From Plantago major (taxonomy: Eukaryota; Streptophyta; Magnoliopsida; Lamiales; Plantaginaceae), in NCBI GenBank assembly GCA_026545765.1, contig CM048839.1, positions 56,173,177 to 56,237,176 of the forward strand: a stretch of DNA of 64,000 nt, written 5' to 3'. The position numbers were made by a program, and so were the translations under genes. Under the pieces are notes generated by a model. That model ran no database searches and was not told where the DNA came from. It was given only the letters and a program-made list of their open reading frames with translations. Within the stretch, counting starts at the first letter, position 1. Each line of letters starts with the position of its first letter. Of the stretch, positions 30,954 to 43,991 are shown in pieces.

Positions 30954-33900
30954 TCAGTTCTTTGGTAGTTCCATTAGTCCAAGACTATGTCTTAAGGCTA
31001 AGAATCTACTTTCTTGTAGTGGCTTAGTGAAGATATCTGCAAGTTGGTCTTCAGTGCAAATTTTGAGTATCTCTATATTGCCTTTTTCAACATGGTCTCT
31101 GATGAAGTGATGTCTAACATCAATATGCTTTGTTCTGGCATGAATTTTAGGATTCTGTGTAATTGCAATAGCACTTGTGTTGTCACAGAATATGGGAGTT
31201 TTCTCTTCATCGAGTCCATAGTCTTTAAGTTGTTGTTGTATCCACAGAATTTGTGTTGCACAACAACCAGCAGCAATATATTCAGCCTCTGTGGTAGAAG
31301 TTGCAATTGAGTTTTGCTTCTTGCTAAACCACGAGATAAGTCTAGTACCCAGAAACTGACAAGTTCCTGATGTGCTTTTCCTATCAAGCAGTGATCCATC
31401 ATAATCAGCGTCTGAGTACCCAGCTAAACTCAATCCGCTTTCTTTAGGATACCACAATACTACATCTAATGTACCTTTTACATACCTTAATATTTTCATA
31501 GCAATGTTGTAGTGTGTTTGCATCAGATTTGTCTGAAATCTAGCACATACTCCAACGGCGTATTGAATATCAGGTCTACTTGCAGTGAGGTAAAGTAGTG
31601 AACCTATCAATTTCCTATACTTATGTTCTTCAACACTCTTATCTGATTCAGTATAGGTCATTTTGGTTCCAATGCTCATAGGTGTCTTAGCATTCTTTTC
31701 AGAAGGCTTAAGATTGAATTTTGTGAGCATATCTTTTGCATACTTTGTTTGACTAATGAATATTCTATCATTGAGTTGCTTGACTTGCAATCCTAGAAAA
31801 TAATTCATTTCTCCCATCATGCTCATCTCAAACTTACTTTTCATGAGATTTGCAAAGTCATTACAAAGTTGCTTGTCCTTAGATCCAAATATGATGTCGT
31901 CAACATATACTTGAACTAAGAGTAGTTTCCCATCATGATTTAAGGTAAATAAAGTTTTATCAACTTCACCTTTCTTGAAACCACTTTCCAGAAGGTATTT
32001 GGCCAAGTGTCATACCATGCTCTTGGAGCCTGTTTCAGTCCATACAGAGCTTTCTGTAGTTTATAGACCATTCTACTTTCTGAGGAAACTTCAAATCCAG
32101 GTGGTTGCTCAACATAAACTTCTTCTGCAAGTTCACCGTTCAAGAATGCACTTTTGACATCCATCTGATAAACTTTAAAATCTTTATGAGCTGCAAAGGC
32201 TAGAAAGAGTCTTATTGCATCCAATCTGGCAACTGGTGCATATGACTCATCAAAATCTAAGCCTTCAGTCTGGGTAAATCCCTTGGCAACCAATTTTGCT
32301 TTGTTTCTGGTTATTTCACCAGATTCATTCATCTTGTTTCTGAAAACCCACTTGGTTCCAATCACAGATATTCCTTCTACAAATGGAACTAGTTTCCAGA
32401 CTTTGTTTCTCTCAAATTGATCCAACTCTTCTTGCATCGCAGAGATCCAGTCTTGGTCTCCTGATGCTTCTTCTATATTTTTAGGTTCAATATTTGAGAT
32501 GAAACATCCAAAGAGAGAATTAGCATTTTCAGCTATTGCTCTCCTAGTCCTAACACCTTGATTAATTGGTCCAATCACATCTTTTGCAGGATGATCCTTG
32601 ATCCATCTCATCATAGGTTTGGTGCTAGTAGGATCAATATCCAAATGATTTGAATGTGAATCACTGGGATTTTGATTTGATACGTTTTCAGTATCTAAGA
32701 CATTTTGCTCCTCAGAAGGGCAATTAATGTCTGACACTTATTCAGTGTTTGAGCTATCTGGAACATGTCTTTCAGAGAGATTGTTTCCAGATATAGCTTC
32801 ATGATGAATATCTTCAGTTTCCATTTCTGGAAGTTTCATAGGAAATTCTTCATCATGTTTGTGAGTCATCTGGTTGTTACTAGGCATATCAAGCTTTTCT
32901 ACGTCAGAGTCATCCTCACTTTCCATAATGATGTTTCTCCTTTCTGAGGATTCTTCTTCATAATCCCTCAACATTAGTTCTTTGAACCTTTCTGAGAGTT
33001 CATCATTAGGAGGTGTTTTCACTTCCTTCATAGAATACAACATGAACTGATTCTTCAATTTTCTTTGTTCTTTTGTTGTAAATTCTGTAGGCTTTGCTAT
33101 TCGTGGAATAACCAAGAAATACACCTTCATCTGCCTTTGGTTGAAATGTTCTCAGATAATCTTTTCCATTGTTTAGAACAAAACATCTACAACCAAATAC
33201 TCTCAGATGTTTGATATTAGGGGGTCTACCAACCAAGATTTCATAAGGGGTCTTGTCATGGTGTTTGTTTATCAAACATCTGTTCTGAGTGTAGTAGGCT
33301 GTGTTTACAGCTTCAACCCAATAAACTTCACTTATTTCAGTGTCAGCTAGCATCGTCCTTGCAGCTTCTTTAAGGGTTCTGTTTTTCCTTTCTGCAACAC
33401 CATTTTGTTGAGGTGTTCTTACAGAGGAAAGTTGGTGTTGTATACCTTTGTAGGTACAAAACTCCTTTATGTACTGGTTGACAAACTCAGTACCATGGTC
33501 TGTTCTGATTGCAGATACCTTGTCATTTTTCATGACTTCAAGCTTTTTCAGCAAGTTTGGTATCTCCACCCTGGCATCAGATTTGTGTTTCAGAAAGACA
33601 ACCCAAGTGAATCTTGAGAAGTCATCTACAACAACCAGACCATATTTCTTTCCTGCATAACTAGTTACAGATGATTCAAAAAGAGCCATTTGTAGTAGTT
33701 GCAGTGGTCTAACACTAGAGTGTCTAGTTTTGGACTCGAAAGAGATTTTGGATTGTTTCCCCATCTGACATGCAGAACAAATACCATCCTTTCTGAAAGA
33801 TGTTTTGGGAAGGCCAACCACTAACTCTTTCTTGGCAAGTTTGTTCAGAGTTTTGAAGTTCAAGTGACTCATTCTTTTGTGCCATAACCAGTGCTCTTCT

Positions 33901-34297
33901 GTGTGACCAGATTGACTCACATGAGACATTTTTCAGTTGTGGCAGATGCCCTATTGGCAACATAAAGACTGCCTTTCCGCCGAGCAACCAAGACTGTCTG
34001 CTTTGACTCATTGTCAATTAGTTTGCAGTATTTTGCTTTGAATTTTACAAGAAACCTTTGTGCCGCAAACCTGCTCATGCTAAATAGATTATATTTCAAA
34101 TCCTTAACATGTAATACGTCGGTGATTGTTAAAGTTCCCAATTTGACGTTGCAAATCCAGAGAGGATTTAATTCTCCTCAGAAAACTGATATCCGGTCCC
34201 GTGCAAGCTTTGTAATCGACTGATTTGCTTTGTCTCTGTCATGTGCTTTCCGCATCCACTATCAAATAGCCATTGTGCTTTAGTCCGAAGCATTCGC
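30954..34297 (-). pseudogene. Cop-C pol, nearly complete but frameshifted
   Basis: Protease (about 34297-33930), GAG-pre-integrase (LWHKRMSHLNFKTLNKL), integrase (33929-33006; [26 protein letters not shown]), linker, RVT_2 RT (32737-31940; [24 protein letters not shown]) and RNase H to the GLMELPKN stop. The first catalytic Asp of integrase, MDLFESS in Cop-B, is Ala (MALFESS). RNase H has YSDADYDGS where others have DYAGS. Frame breaks near 33920, 33060, 32737 (in-frame TAA in the linker) and 31960. The protease region 34050-34215 is dense with small indels at CAG/CTG words. Confidence 0.92.
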
Positions 34298-34315
34298 ACA
34301 CAACAGGAATGGAGA

Positions 34316-36853
34316 TTAGGTTCTCAATTTACAGTTGGAACCATCAGGACTAAACAATCTTCCAGTAGGAATCCATTTTTGAATGAATTTCCTTGGAACA
34401 TTCTTTTGTCTGATAGGAACATAAGGAGGAATTCTAATTGAATGATTATCATTATTAGGAATTATTTTCTTCCTTGGTGTGTTCCTAGGTGCTCCATTTG
34501 GTGCTTTCAGATACCTGTCAGGTTTCTGAGTTTGCTTTTCAGCAAACTTAGCTTTCCTTGCCAAATTTCTTCTAGCCCTGGCATTCAGATTTTCAGTGGC
34601 TTGATTCAACTTCCACTTCTGATAATTGCTTTGAGCAATTCTAGCCTTTAGCCATTGTTCTTGCTCCTGTTTGTATTCATGAGCAAGTTGTTTCCCGATG
34701 CCTTTATAGCCAATACCGTTTCGAGCACTTGAAGCTTTCTGAGATCTTTTCTCAGCAGCTTTGCTAGTCTCTGGTTGGTTCAATTTCTTTCCAGAAAAAG
34801 TGACATGGGAGAATTTGCCAGCTCCTGCAATTCTACCCTTTTGAGAGACATAGCACTGTGGGTGTTTACACTTTTTAGTGTTGTGTTTCTTTTCAGAGAC
34901 GTGCCCAACAGTTTTGTTTTTGACTTGTTTTTCCCACAAAGGTTTAGTCGCAACTGCCATTCCTTTATCAACAATCTTCGTCTTCTGACCGATAATATAG
35001 ATTGCATGGGAACCATCTTGCTGAGTACTTACAAATGTTCTTCTTTCCTCACTCTTATTCAGAGTGATAGAATAATCTGTCTGTGTATTCAGCCCAAGTC
35101 CTTTCTTTTCTGAAGGATCTCTTAAGTAAGATTGTACTTCAGTAAGAGTGTCACTAGCTTTGGCATAAGATTGAAAAGATAATTCCTTCTTTTCGAGTTC
35201 CTTGTTCTCAGAAAGAAGATCTTCATATTTCTTTCGTAATTCAGCCATTGCTTCTTTATGTGACTTTTCAGCCAATGCTTCTTTATGTGACTTTTCTGTC
35301 TCAGATATCTGAGCTTTGAGAAATGCATTTTCAGCATCCTTTTTCTCAGATATCTTAACTAATTGAGAATTTTCCTTTGCAAGAGAATTCTTTTCTTCTT
35401 CAAGATTTTCGGCTCTAGCTCGGATCATTAGAAATTCTCTTTCATAGATGTCAAGTTCTTTCCTGAGATTTTCTAGATCTTTTATTTCTTCTTCATCACT
35501 TTCATAAGTATAAAAAGAAGTATGTGTTACCTCATGAGCCATAAGACAGATTTCTATGTTAGAGATGTCTGGACCGTCAATTTCAGCAACTCCACATATT
35601 TCATTCTTCTTGAGGTCGAAGTCGATTATATCATGAGTAACTCCACATAATTCTGGTGATGGTAAGGTTGAGTCATCTGAATTGTCATCTTCAGAATCCG
35701 TCTCAACGTCTAGAGCATCCAGTTGAGTTTGGATTTTCTTTCTTTCTTCAGTTAATAAAGCTTTCTGGCTTCTTCTGAAGATTCTTCTATCTTTCTTGTC
35801 ACCTGTCCTTAGTTTGCTGAAGGCAAGACAATCCTTCTTGAAGTGACCAGGTTTCTGACAATAGAAGCAGATATCGTTTCCAATTACTACTTCCTCAGTA
35901 CATGATGCTTTACGGTGGCTTGTTGTTCGTGAGCTTTGCATATTTTTGTACTGGTGATAGTTTGAGCCTAGATGCTTTTTCAGCTTCTCTTTGGCTTTTC
36001 TTCTCTCAATTTCTCGACTGACATATTTGCTCATTTGTTTTGCAGCAAGAGCATCCTCAGTTTCTTCCTTGCTTTTCTTCTTTTCAGAAGTTCCTTGAGC
36101 AACTAGAGCAATATTCTCCAACTTTTCAGTTGTTTGTTCTCTTTGTGTTGTCTCATAATCAACCGTAGCAAGATGTGAGAAGAGTTCCACTGGAGTGATA
36201 TTTGGCATTCCTTGGTTAAAATAAAAGAATTTAGTATGCTCCTAGTTGTGGTTGAGACTTTTGACAATAGTCTTAATCTTTTCTGACTGGGAGTATCTGT
36301 TGCTTTCCCCAAGTGCTGCCATATCACTCATGAGAGTGGTAAATCTGAAATCAAGTTCTTCCAGAGTTTCAGTGGGTCCTTGTTTGAAATTTTGAAATTT
36401 CAACTTGAGAACTTCGAACTTGTTTTCTTTGGTTTTCTCAGTTCAAACAGATTTCTTCAATCGGTTGCGAGCAACTTTCGCCGTTTTAGCACCCCACAGT
36501 TTACACTGTATGTGCTCAGGTGTCGATCTGATGATGATATTACGAGCTTGACCATCCAGACGATTTCTCTTGGCATCTTCCGATGTCCAGAGTTCTCTGG
36601 GCTTTAGTTCGTAAATAACTTGACTAGTAGATCTCCCACTTGTTGACGCATCAGTTTGTGAAGATCCTTCGCTTTGATCTCTGTCTCTACCATTAGAAAC
36701 CTCCATGACTTGTTTAAGTTGTTGAATGACTATTAGGCCATTCTTTATCACTTCGATCATTTCGTCACTTATGGCTTCAAGGTGGAGCATCATGTTATTT
36801 TTCGATTTCTCGTAGTTCTCTGGTTTGAGAACGGGTGCATCACTCAGAGACAT
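34316..36853 (-). pseudogene. Cop-C gag, long, with coiled coil and CCHC knuckle
   Basis: Start MSLSDAPVLKPENYEK at 36853. The 630-residue second part (36208-34316) is open. It holds a zinc knuckle CFYCQKPGHFKKDC, an acidic spacer, a long coiled coil (YEREFLMIRARAENLEEEKN onward, about residues 250-345), then a TQT motif in GLGLNTQTD (TQT at 35078-35086), then a basic tail (KWKLNQATENLNARARRNLA). It ends at TAA 34316-34318, 21 nt in frame before the pol start. Broken near 36440 and by a TAG near 36243. Confidence 0.9.
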
Positions 36854-36956
36854 TCCTGCACACTTAACACACAAATTAAATAGTCCTCGAAAATGGACAA
36901 AGTTCCTTCACCTATCTGGGGATCTAGGTTCAGTGCAGAAGGCTTGTGAACCTCCT

Positions 36957-36968
36957 GCTCTGATACCA
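36957..36968 (-). other. Primer binding site of Cop-C
   Basis: TGGTATCAGAGC on the minus strand, a perfect initiator tRNA-Met match, 2 bp inside the LTR. Confidence 0.95.
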
Positions 36969-37344
36969 CTTGTTGGTCCAGATAACGGCAAAGTAAAAGA
37001 CTAGAGGAGGGGGGGTGGGTGAATAGTCTTTTAAAACTTTTGTCGATAAAAACTATTTCTCAGATATCTGTGTAGATATCTGATACTTAGATTCAGAGCG
37101 CGGAAGACATAAGATAGATAAGTCCAGAAACAGTTAAAGTGTGTGTGTGTGTTGCTGAAATGTAAGTACAGAAAAGTAAATAACACAGCAAGTATTGTGG
37201 TATCTGGAGGTGGCGTAATCCTCCAACTAATCCACTTCGGTCTTCCAAAGACCTAGAATTCACTAGAATAGATAATTGAGGTCACCTTACAAAAATCCTA
37301 TTCAAAGATTCCTTAAACAAATGGTTCTCAACCAAATGTTCCCC

Positions 37345-37495
37345 CTGAGTTGTTCCCCAACTTTCACAGCCAAGTACTTCCTGTACTCAGAAACCTTTTT
37401 GAGCTATTCCCTAGCTTCCCAAGCTAAGTACTTCCTGTGCTCAATAACCTTGGAGTTATTCCTTAGTTTCACAAACTAAGTACTTCCTGTACTCC
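37345..37495 (-). repeat. Triple hairpin array in Cop-C 5' LTR
   Basis: Same three-unit arrangement; unit 1 has inner stem TTAGTTT/AAACTAA around loop CAC on the plus strand. Confidence 0.72.
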
Positions 37496-37880
37496 ACGCC
37501 AGTGATGGTGTTGGTTTTGGTTTGAGTTGTCAGATGAGCTTCTTTACTAACTTTTCAGTTAATCAGATAGCTCTAGGAATCAAGTATACTTAATACACTT
37601 TTCAATGTATGGTATCTTGTTCTTTTTACTAACCCAAGTCTATGATAATTGTTCAAGTGAATGAATCTCAGATACTTGATCTTTCGATTCAACTCTTTCA
37701 CAAATAGCAGTGCTTGTTTAGGATCAGGACACTTAGAACTTGAGTGCTACTTAAGATCAAGAGCTTTGGTCGCAACAGAAAGCTTGAGGATAAGTAGTTT
37801 GCTTTGAGAGAGTAAGACGTTCAGCGTGTTTATGGAGTTCAAGGTGTTCAGTGTGTCTTCTCAAGCAGTCTAAGTGTTGA

Positions 37881-37888
37881 TATTTATA
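37881..37888 (-). promoter_or_regulatory. LTR TATA box, Cop-C 5' LTR
   Basis: TATAAATA on the minus strand. Being in the 5' LTR, this copy would drive the element transcript. Confidence 0.72.
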
Positions 37889-38642
37889 GATGAATTTGAG
37901 TGCCGTTTGAATAGTATCCGTTAGGCTTAAATCAAATTCAAACTATTGATATCTGTGTATAATCTTTGTGAGTTTGTCTTCTTCTTCAGAAGCTACCGTT
38001 GCTTTTGTTCAGACATCTCTGTCCGTGCATTTAATGCATTGTACTATACTTTTGTCCTGTAGTGCCAACTGAACTATGCTTTGTATCAGAGACAACCTTG
38101 ATCAGATTTCTTTGATTCTTTGCACGTTCTTATATTTAACTTCAGATACCACTTTTATTGAAACAACTTTGTTTGCAATATATATATTTCTTCTTCAGAA
38201 TGTGGTTAAAGCTCAAGGTATCTGAGAATAGATATATGTGGACACTTTCCTTGTTTTCAGATAGACCCTTTATTTCTCAGATATCTCTTGTGACACAGTT
38301 TGTTTAAAACTATTCGTGTCTTCAAGATATCTGGCCAAGGTATCTGTAAAACTGTTTCAGTAATCTTGTGCAGTCTTCAAATCTTCAATGTCGTTGAACT
38401 TGTTCTGCTTGGATGTCTTCTTCTTGGTCTTCTCTGTATAAAATAAAAATTACATTTTGAGACCTAACATCCTATACAAGATCAGTTAGACTATCATACT
38501 TAGTGGGTTTCCTCTTTTACAATGTTCAAGTGAACCAAGAGTACTAATCACCTTTCTAAGACTAAGATAAGTCATCATGTTGCTGATCAAAATCTAAATA
38601 GATATTTCTAACAAAATATCTAACAAATTTCCTAACACTATA

Positions 38643-41333
38643 CTTATGTTCTTCAACACTCTTATTTTATTCAGTATAGGTCATTTTGGTTCCAATGCTC
38701 ATAGGTATCTTAGCATTCTTTTCAGAAGGCTTAAGATTGAATTTTGTGAGCATATCTTTTGCATACTTTGTTTGACTAATGAATATTCCATCATTGAGTT
38801 GCTTGACTTGCAATCCTAGAAAATAATTCATTTCTCCCATCATGCTCATCTCAAACTTACTTTTCATGAGATTTGCAAAGTCATTACAAATTTGCTTGTC
38901 CTTGGATCCAAATATGATGTCGTCAATATATACTTGAACTAAGAGTAGTTTCCCATCATGATTTAAGGTAAATAAAGTTTCATCAACTTCACCTTTCTTG
39001 AAACCACTTTCCAGAAGGTATTTGGCCAAAGTTTCATACCATGCTCTTGGAGCCTGTTTCAGTCCATACAGAGCTTTCTGTAGTTTATAGACCATTCTAC
39101 TTTCTGAGGAAACTTCAAAGCCAGGTGGTTGCTCAACATAAACTTCTTCTGCAAGTTCACCATTCAAGAATGCACTTTTGACATCCATCTGATAAACTTT
39201 AAAATCTTTATGAGCTACAAAGGCTAGAAAAAGTCGTATTGCATCCAATCTGGCAACTGGTGCATATGACTCATCAAAATCTAAGCCTTCAGTCAGGGTA
39301 AATCCCTTGGCAACCAATCTTGCTTTGTTTCTGGTTATTTCACCAGATTCATTCATTTTGTTTCTGAAAACCCATTTAGTTCCAATCACAGATATTCCTT
39401 CCACAAATGGAACTAGTTTCCAGACTTTGTTTCTCTCAAATTGATCCAACTCTTCTTGCATTGCAGAGATCCAGTCTTGGTCTCCTAATGCTTCTTCTAT
39501 ATTTTTAGGTTCAATATTTGAGATGAAACATCCAAAGAGAGAATTAGCATTTTCAGCTATTGCTCTCCTAGTCCTAACACCTTGATTAATTGGTCCAATC
39601 ACATCTTTTGCAGGATGATCCTTGATCCATCTCATCATAGGTTTGGTGCTAGTAGGATCAATATCCAAATGATTTGAATGTGAATCACTGGGATTTTGAT
39701 TTGATACTTTTTCAGTATCTAAGACATTTTGCTCCTCAGAAGGGCAATTAATGTCTGACACTTGTTCAGTGTTTGAGCTATCTGGAACATGTCTTTCAGA
39801 GAGATTGTTTCCAGAGATAGCTTCATGATGAATATCTTTAGTTTCCATTTCTGGAAGTTTCATAGGAAATTCTTCATCATGTTTGTGAGTCATCTGGTTG
39901 TTACTAGGCATATCAAGCTTTTCTACGTCAGTGTCATCCTCACTTTCCATAATGATGTTTCTCCTTTCTGAGGATTCTTCTTCAGAATCCCTCAACATTA
40001 GTTCTTTGAACCTTTCTGAGAGTTCATCATTAGGAGGTGTTTTCTTACTTCCTTCATAGAATACAACATGAACTGATTCTTCAATTTTCTTTGTTCTTTT
40101 GTTATAAATTCTGTAGGCTTTGCTATTCGTGGAATAACCAAGAAATACACCTTCATCTGCCTTTGGTTGAAATGTTCTCAGATAATCTTTTCCATTGTTT
40201 AGAACAAAACATTTCCAACCAAATACTCTCAGATGTTTGATATTAGGTGGTCTACCAACCAAGATTTCATAAGGGGTCTTGTCATGGTGTTTGTTTATCA
40301 AACATCTGTTCTGAGTGTAGCAGGCTGTGTTTACAGCTTCAACCCAAAAAACTTCACTTATTTCAGTGTCAGCTAGCATCGTCCTTGCAGCTTCTTTAAG
40401 GGTTCTGTTTTTCCTTTATGCAACACCATTTTGTTGAGGTGTTCTTACAGAGGAAAGTTGGTGTTGTATACCTTTGCAGTAAAGCGCTTTATGTCTTGGT
40501 TGACAAACTCAAGACCATGGTCTGCTACGATTGCAGATACCTTGTCATTTTCATGACTTCAAGCTTTTCAACAAGTTTGGTATCTCCACTCAAGGCGTCG
40601 GTTGTGTTTCAGAAAGACAACCCAAGTGAATCTTGAGAAGTCATCTACAACAGCCTGACCATATTTCTTTCCTGCATAACTAGTTACAGATGATTCAAAA
40701 AGATCCATATGTAGTAGTTGCAGTGGTCTAACACTAGAGTGTCTAGTTTTGGACTTGAAAGAGATTTTGGATTGTTTCTCCATCTGACATGCAGAACAGA
40801 TACCATCCTTTCTGAAAGATATTTTGGGAAGGCCAACCACTAACTCTTTCTTGGCAAGTTTGTTCAGAGTTTTGAAGTTCAAGTGGCTCATTATTTTTGT
40901 GCCATAACCAGTGATCTTCTGTGTGACCAGATTGACTCACCATGAGACATTCTTCAGTTGTGGCAGATGCCCAATCGGCAACATAAAGACTGCCATTCCG
41001 CGGAGCAACCAAGACTGTCTGCTTTGACTCATTGTCAATTAGTTTGCAGTATTTTGCTTTGAATTTTACAGTAAAACCTTTGTCTGCAAACTGGCTCATG
41101 CTAAATAGATTATATTTCAAATCCTTAACATGTATTACGTCAGTGATTGTTAATGTTCCCAATTTGATGTTGCCAAATCCCAGAGAGGGATTTAATTCTC
41201 CTCCAGCAAATCTGATATCTGGTCCTGTGTTGCAAGCTTTGTAATCGACCAGATTTGCTTTGTCTCCTGTCATGTGCTTTCCGCATCCACTATCAAATAG
41301 CCATTGTGCTTTAGTCCAGGAAGCATTCTGCAC
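38643..41333 (-). pseudogene. Cop-B pol, protease to RT
   Basis: Protease DSGCGKHMTGDKANL near the start (ATG 41333), GAG-pre-integrase, integrase with MDLFESSV and TPQQNGVA, then a 570-residue open stretch (40379-38667) covering the integrase end and RVT_2 RT. The RT motif is YIDDIIFGS rather than YVDD. Breaks near 40890-40380, where the sequence 40425-40600 has many CAG/CTG-centred changes. The Cop-C insertion at 38642 separates it from RNase H. Confidence 0.9.
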
Positions 41334-41351
41334 ACAACAGGGAACCGGAGA

Positions 41352-43876
41352 TTAGGTTCTCAATTTACAGTTGGAACCATCAGGATTAAACAATCTTCCA
41401 GTAGGAATCCATTTTTGAATGAATTTCCTTGGAACATTCTTTTGTCTGATAGGAACATAAGGAGGAATTCTAATTGAATGATTATCATTATTAAGAATTA
41501 TTTTCTTCCTTGGTATGTTCCTAGGTGCTCCATTTGGTGCTTTCAGATACCTGTCAGGTTTCTGAGTTTGCTTTTCAGCAAACTTAGCTTTCCTTGCCAG
41601 ATTTCTTCTAGCCCTTGCATTCAGATTTTCAGTGGCTTGATTCAACTTCCACTTCTGATAATTGCTTTGAGCAATTCTAGCCTTTAGCCATCGTTCTTGC
41701 TCCTGTTTGTATTCATGAGCAAGTTGTTTCCCGATGCCTTTATAGCCAATACCGTTTCGAGCACTTGAAGCTATCTGAGATCTTTTCTCAGCAGCTTTGC
41801 TAATCTCTGGTTGGTTCAATTTCTTTCAAGAAAAAGTGACATGGGAGAATTTGCCAGCTCCTGCAATTCTACCCTTTTGAGAGACATAGCACTGTGGGTG
41901 TCTACACTTTTCAGTGTTGTGTTTCTTTTCAGAGACGTGCCCAACAGTTTTGTTTTTGACTTGTTTTTCCCACAAAGGTTTAGTCGCAACTGCCTTTCCT
42001 TTGTCAACAATCTTCGTCTTCTGACCGATACTATAGATTGCATGGGAACCATCTTGCTGAGTACTTACAAATGTTCTTCTTTCCTCACTCTTTTTCAGAG
42101 TGATAGAACAATCTGTCTGTGTATTCAGGCCAAGTCCTTTCTTTTCTGAAGGATCTCTTAAGTAAGATTGTACTTCAGTAAGAGTGTCACTAGCTTTGGC
42201 ATAAGATTGAAAAGATAATTCTTTCTTTTCGAGTTCCTTGTTCTCAGAAAGAAGATCTTCATATTTCTTTCGTAATTCAGCCATTGCTTCTTTATGTAAC
42301 TTTTCAGCCAATGCTTCTTTATGTGACTTTTCAGTCTCAGATATCTGAGCTTTGAGAAATGCATTTTCAGCATCCTTTTTCTCAGATATCTTAACTAATT
42401 GAGAATTTTCCTTTGCAAGAGAATTCTTTTCTTCTTCAAGATTTTCGGCTCTAGCTCGGATCATTAGAAATTCTTTCAAGATCTTTCCTGAGATTTTCTA
42501 GATCTTTTATTTCTTCTTCATCACTTTCATAAGTATAACAAGAAGTATGTGTTACCTCATCAGCCATAAGACAGATTTCTATGTTAGAGATGTCTTGACC
42601 GTCAATTTCAGCAACTCCACACATTTCTTTCTTCTTGAGGCCGAAGTCGATTATATCATGAGTAACTCCACATAATTCTGGTGATGGTAAGGTTGAGTCA
42701 TCTGAATTGTCATCTTCAGAATCTGTCTCAACGTCTAGAGCATCCAGTAGAGTTTGGATTTTCTTTCTTTCTTCAGTTAATAAAGCTTTCTAGCTTCTTC
42801 TGAAGATTCTTCTATCTTTCTTGTCACCTGTCCTTAGTTTGTTGAAGGCAGGACAATCCTTCTTGAAGTGACGGGTTTCGACAATAGAAAGCAGATATCG
42901 TTTCAATTTCTACTTCCTCAAGACATGATGCTTTACGAAATGGCTTGTTCAGCGAGCTTTGCATATTTTTGTACTGGTGATAGTTTGAGCCTAGATGCTT
43001 TTTCAGCTGCTCTTTGGCTTTTCTTCTCTCAATTTCTCGACTGACATATTTGCTCATTTGCTTTGCAACAAGAGCATCCTCAGTCTCTTCCTTGCTTTTC
43101 TTCTTTTCAGAAGTTCCTTGAGCAACTAGAGCAATATTCTGCAACTTTTCAGTTGTTTGTTCTCTTTGTGTTGTCTCATAATCAACCGTAGCAAGGTGTG
43201 AGAAGAGTTCCACTGGAGTGATATTTGGCATTCCTTGGTTAAAATAAAAGAATTTAGTATGCTCCCAGTTGTGGTTAAGACTTCTGACAATAGTCTTAAT
43301 CTTTTACATTGGGAGTATCATTCTTTCCCCAAGTGCTGCCATATCACTCATGAGAGTGGTAAATCTGAAATCAAGTTCTTCCAGAGTTTCAGGTGGTCCT
43401 TGTTTGAAATTTTGAAATTTCAACTTGAGAACTTCGAACTTGTTTTCTTTGGTTTTCTCAGTTCCGGCACAGATTTCTTCAATCAGTTGCCAGGCAACTT
43501 TCGCCGTTTTAGCACCCCACAGTTTACACTGTATGTGCTCAGGTGTCGATCTGATGATGATATTACGAGCTTGACCATCCAGACGATTTCTCTTGGCATC
43601 TTCCGATGTCCAGAGTTCTCTGGACTTTGGTTCGTAAATAACTTGACTAGTAGATCTCCCACTTGTTGACGCATCAGTTTGTGAAGATCCTTCGCTTTGA
43701 TCTCTGTCTCTACCATTAGAAACCTCCATGACTTGTTTAAGTTGTTGAATGACTATTGGGCCATTCTTTATCACTTCGATCATTTCGTCACTTATGGCTT
43801 CAAGGTGGAGCATCGTGTTATTTTTCTATTTCTCGTAGTTCTCTGGTTTGAGAACGGGTGCATCACTCAGAGACAT
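41352..43876 (-). pseudogene. Cop-B gag, broken
   Basis: Same layout as Cop-C gag: gag domain (43813-43304, ELWTSEDAKRNRLDGQA), a degraded zinc knuckle around 42870 (frameshifted), coiled coil plus GLGLNTQTD (TQT at 42114-42122), and a basic tail ending in TAA 41352-41354. Start ATG 43876 (MSLSDA). Like Cop-C it has a 9-residue tandem duplication in the coiled coil (EKSHKEALA / EKLHKEAMA) absent from Cop-A. Breaks near 43320, 42900, 42780, 42480 and 41825. Confidence 0.88.
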
Positions 43877-43979
43877 TCCTGCACACTTAACACACAAATT
43901 AAATAGTCCTCGAAAATGGACAAAGTTCCTTCACCTATCTGGGGATCTAGGTTCAGTGCAGAAGGCTTGTGAACCTCCT

Positions 43980-43991
43980 GCTCTGATACCA
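43980..43991 (-). other. Primer binding site of Cop-B
   Basis: TGGTATCAGAGC on the minus strand, 2 bp from the LTR start at 43994. Confidence 0.95.

Larger units (their letters stand above)
27429..38637 (-). mobile_element. Cop-C, Sirevirus-type copia element nested in Cop-B
   Basis: LTRs 27429-29092 and 36971-38637, perfect 5-bp duplication CTATA (27424-27428 and 38638-38642), PBS and PPT in place. The flanks rejoin the Cop-B pol frame. 11.2 kb; about 5 kb of the third ORF, including the intron-like segments, has been deleted. Confidence 0.95.
36971..38637 (-). repeat. Cop-C 5' LTR
   Basis: TGTTGGTCCAG...CCTAACA, 1667 bp, nearly identical by eye to 27429-29092. Confidence 0.95.
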
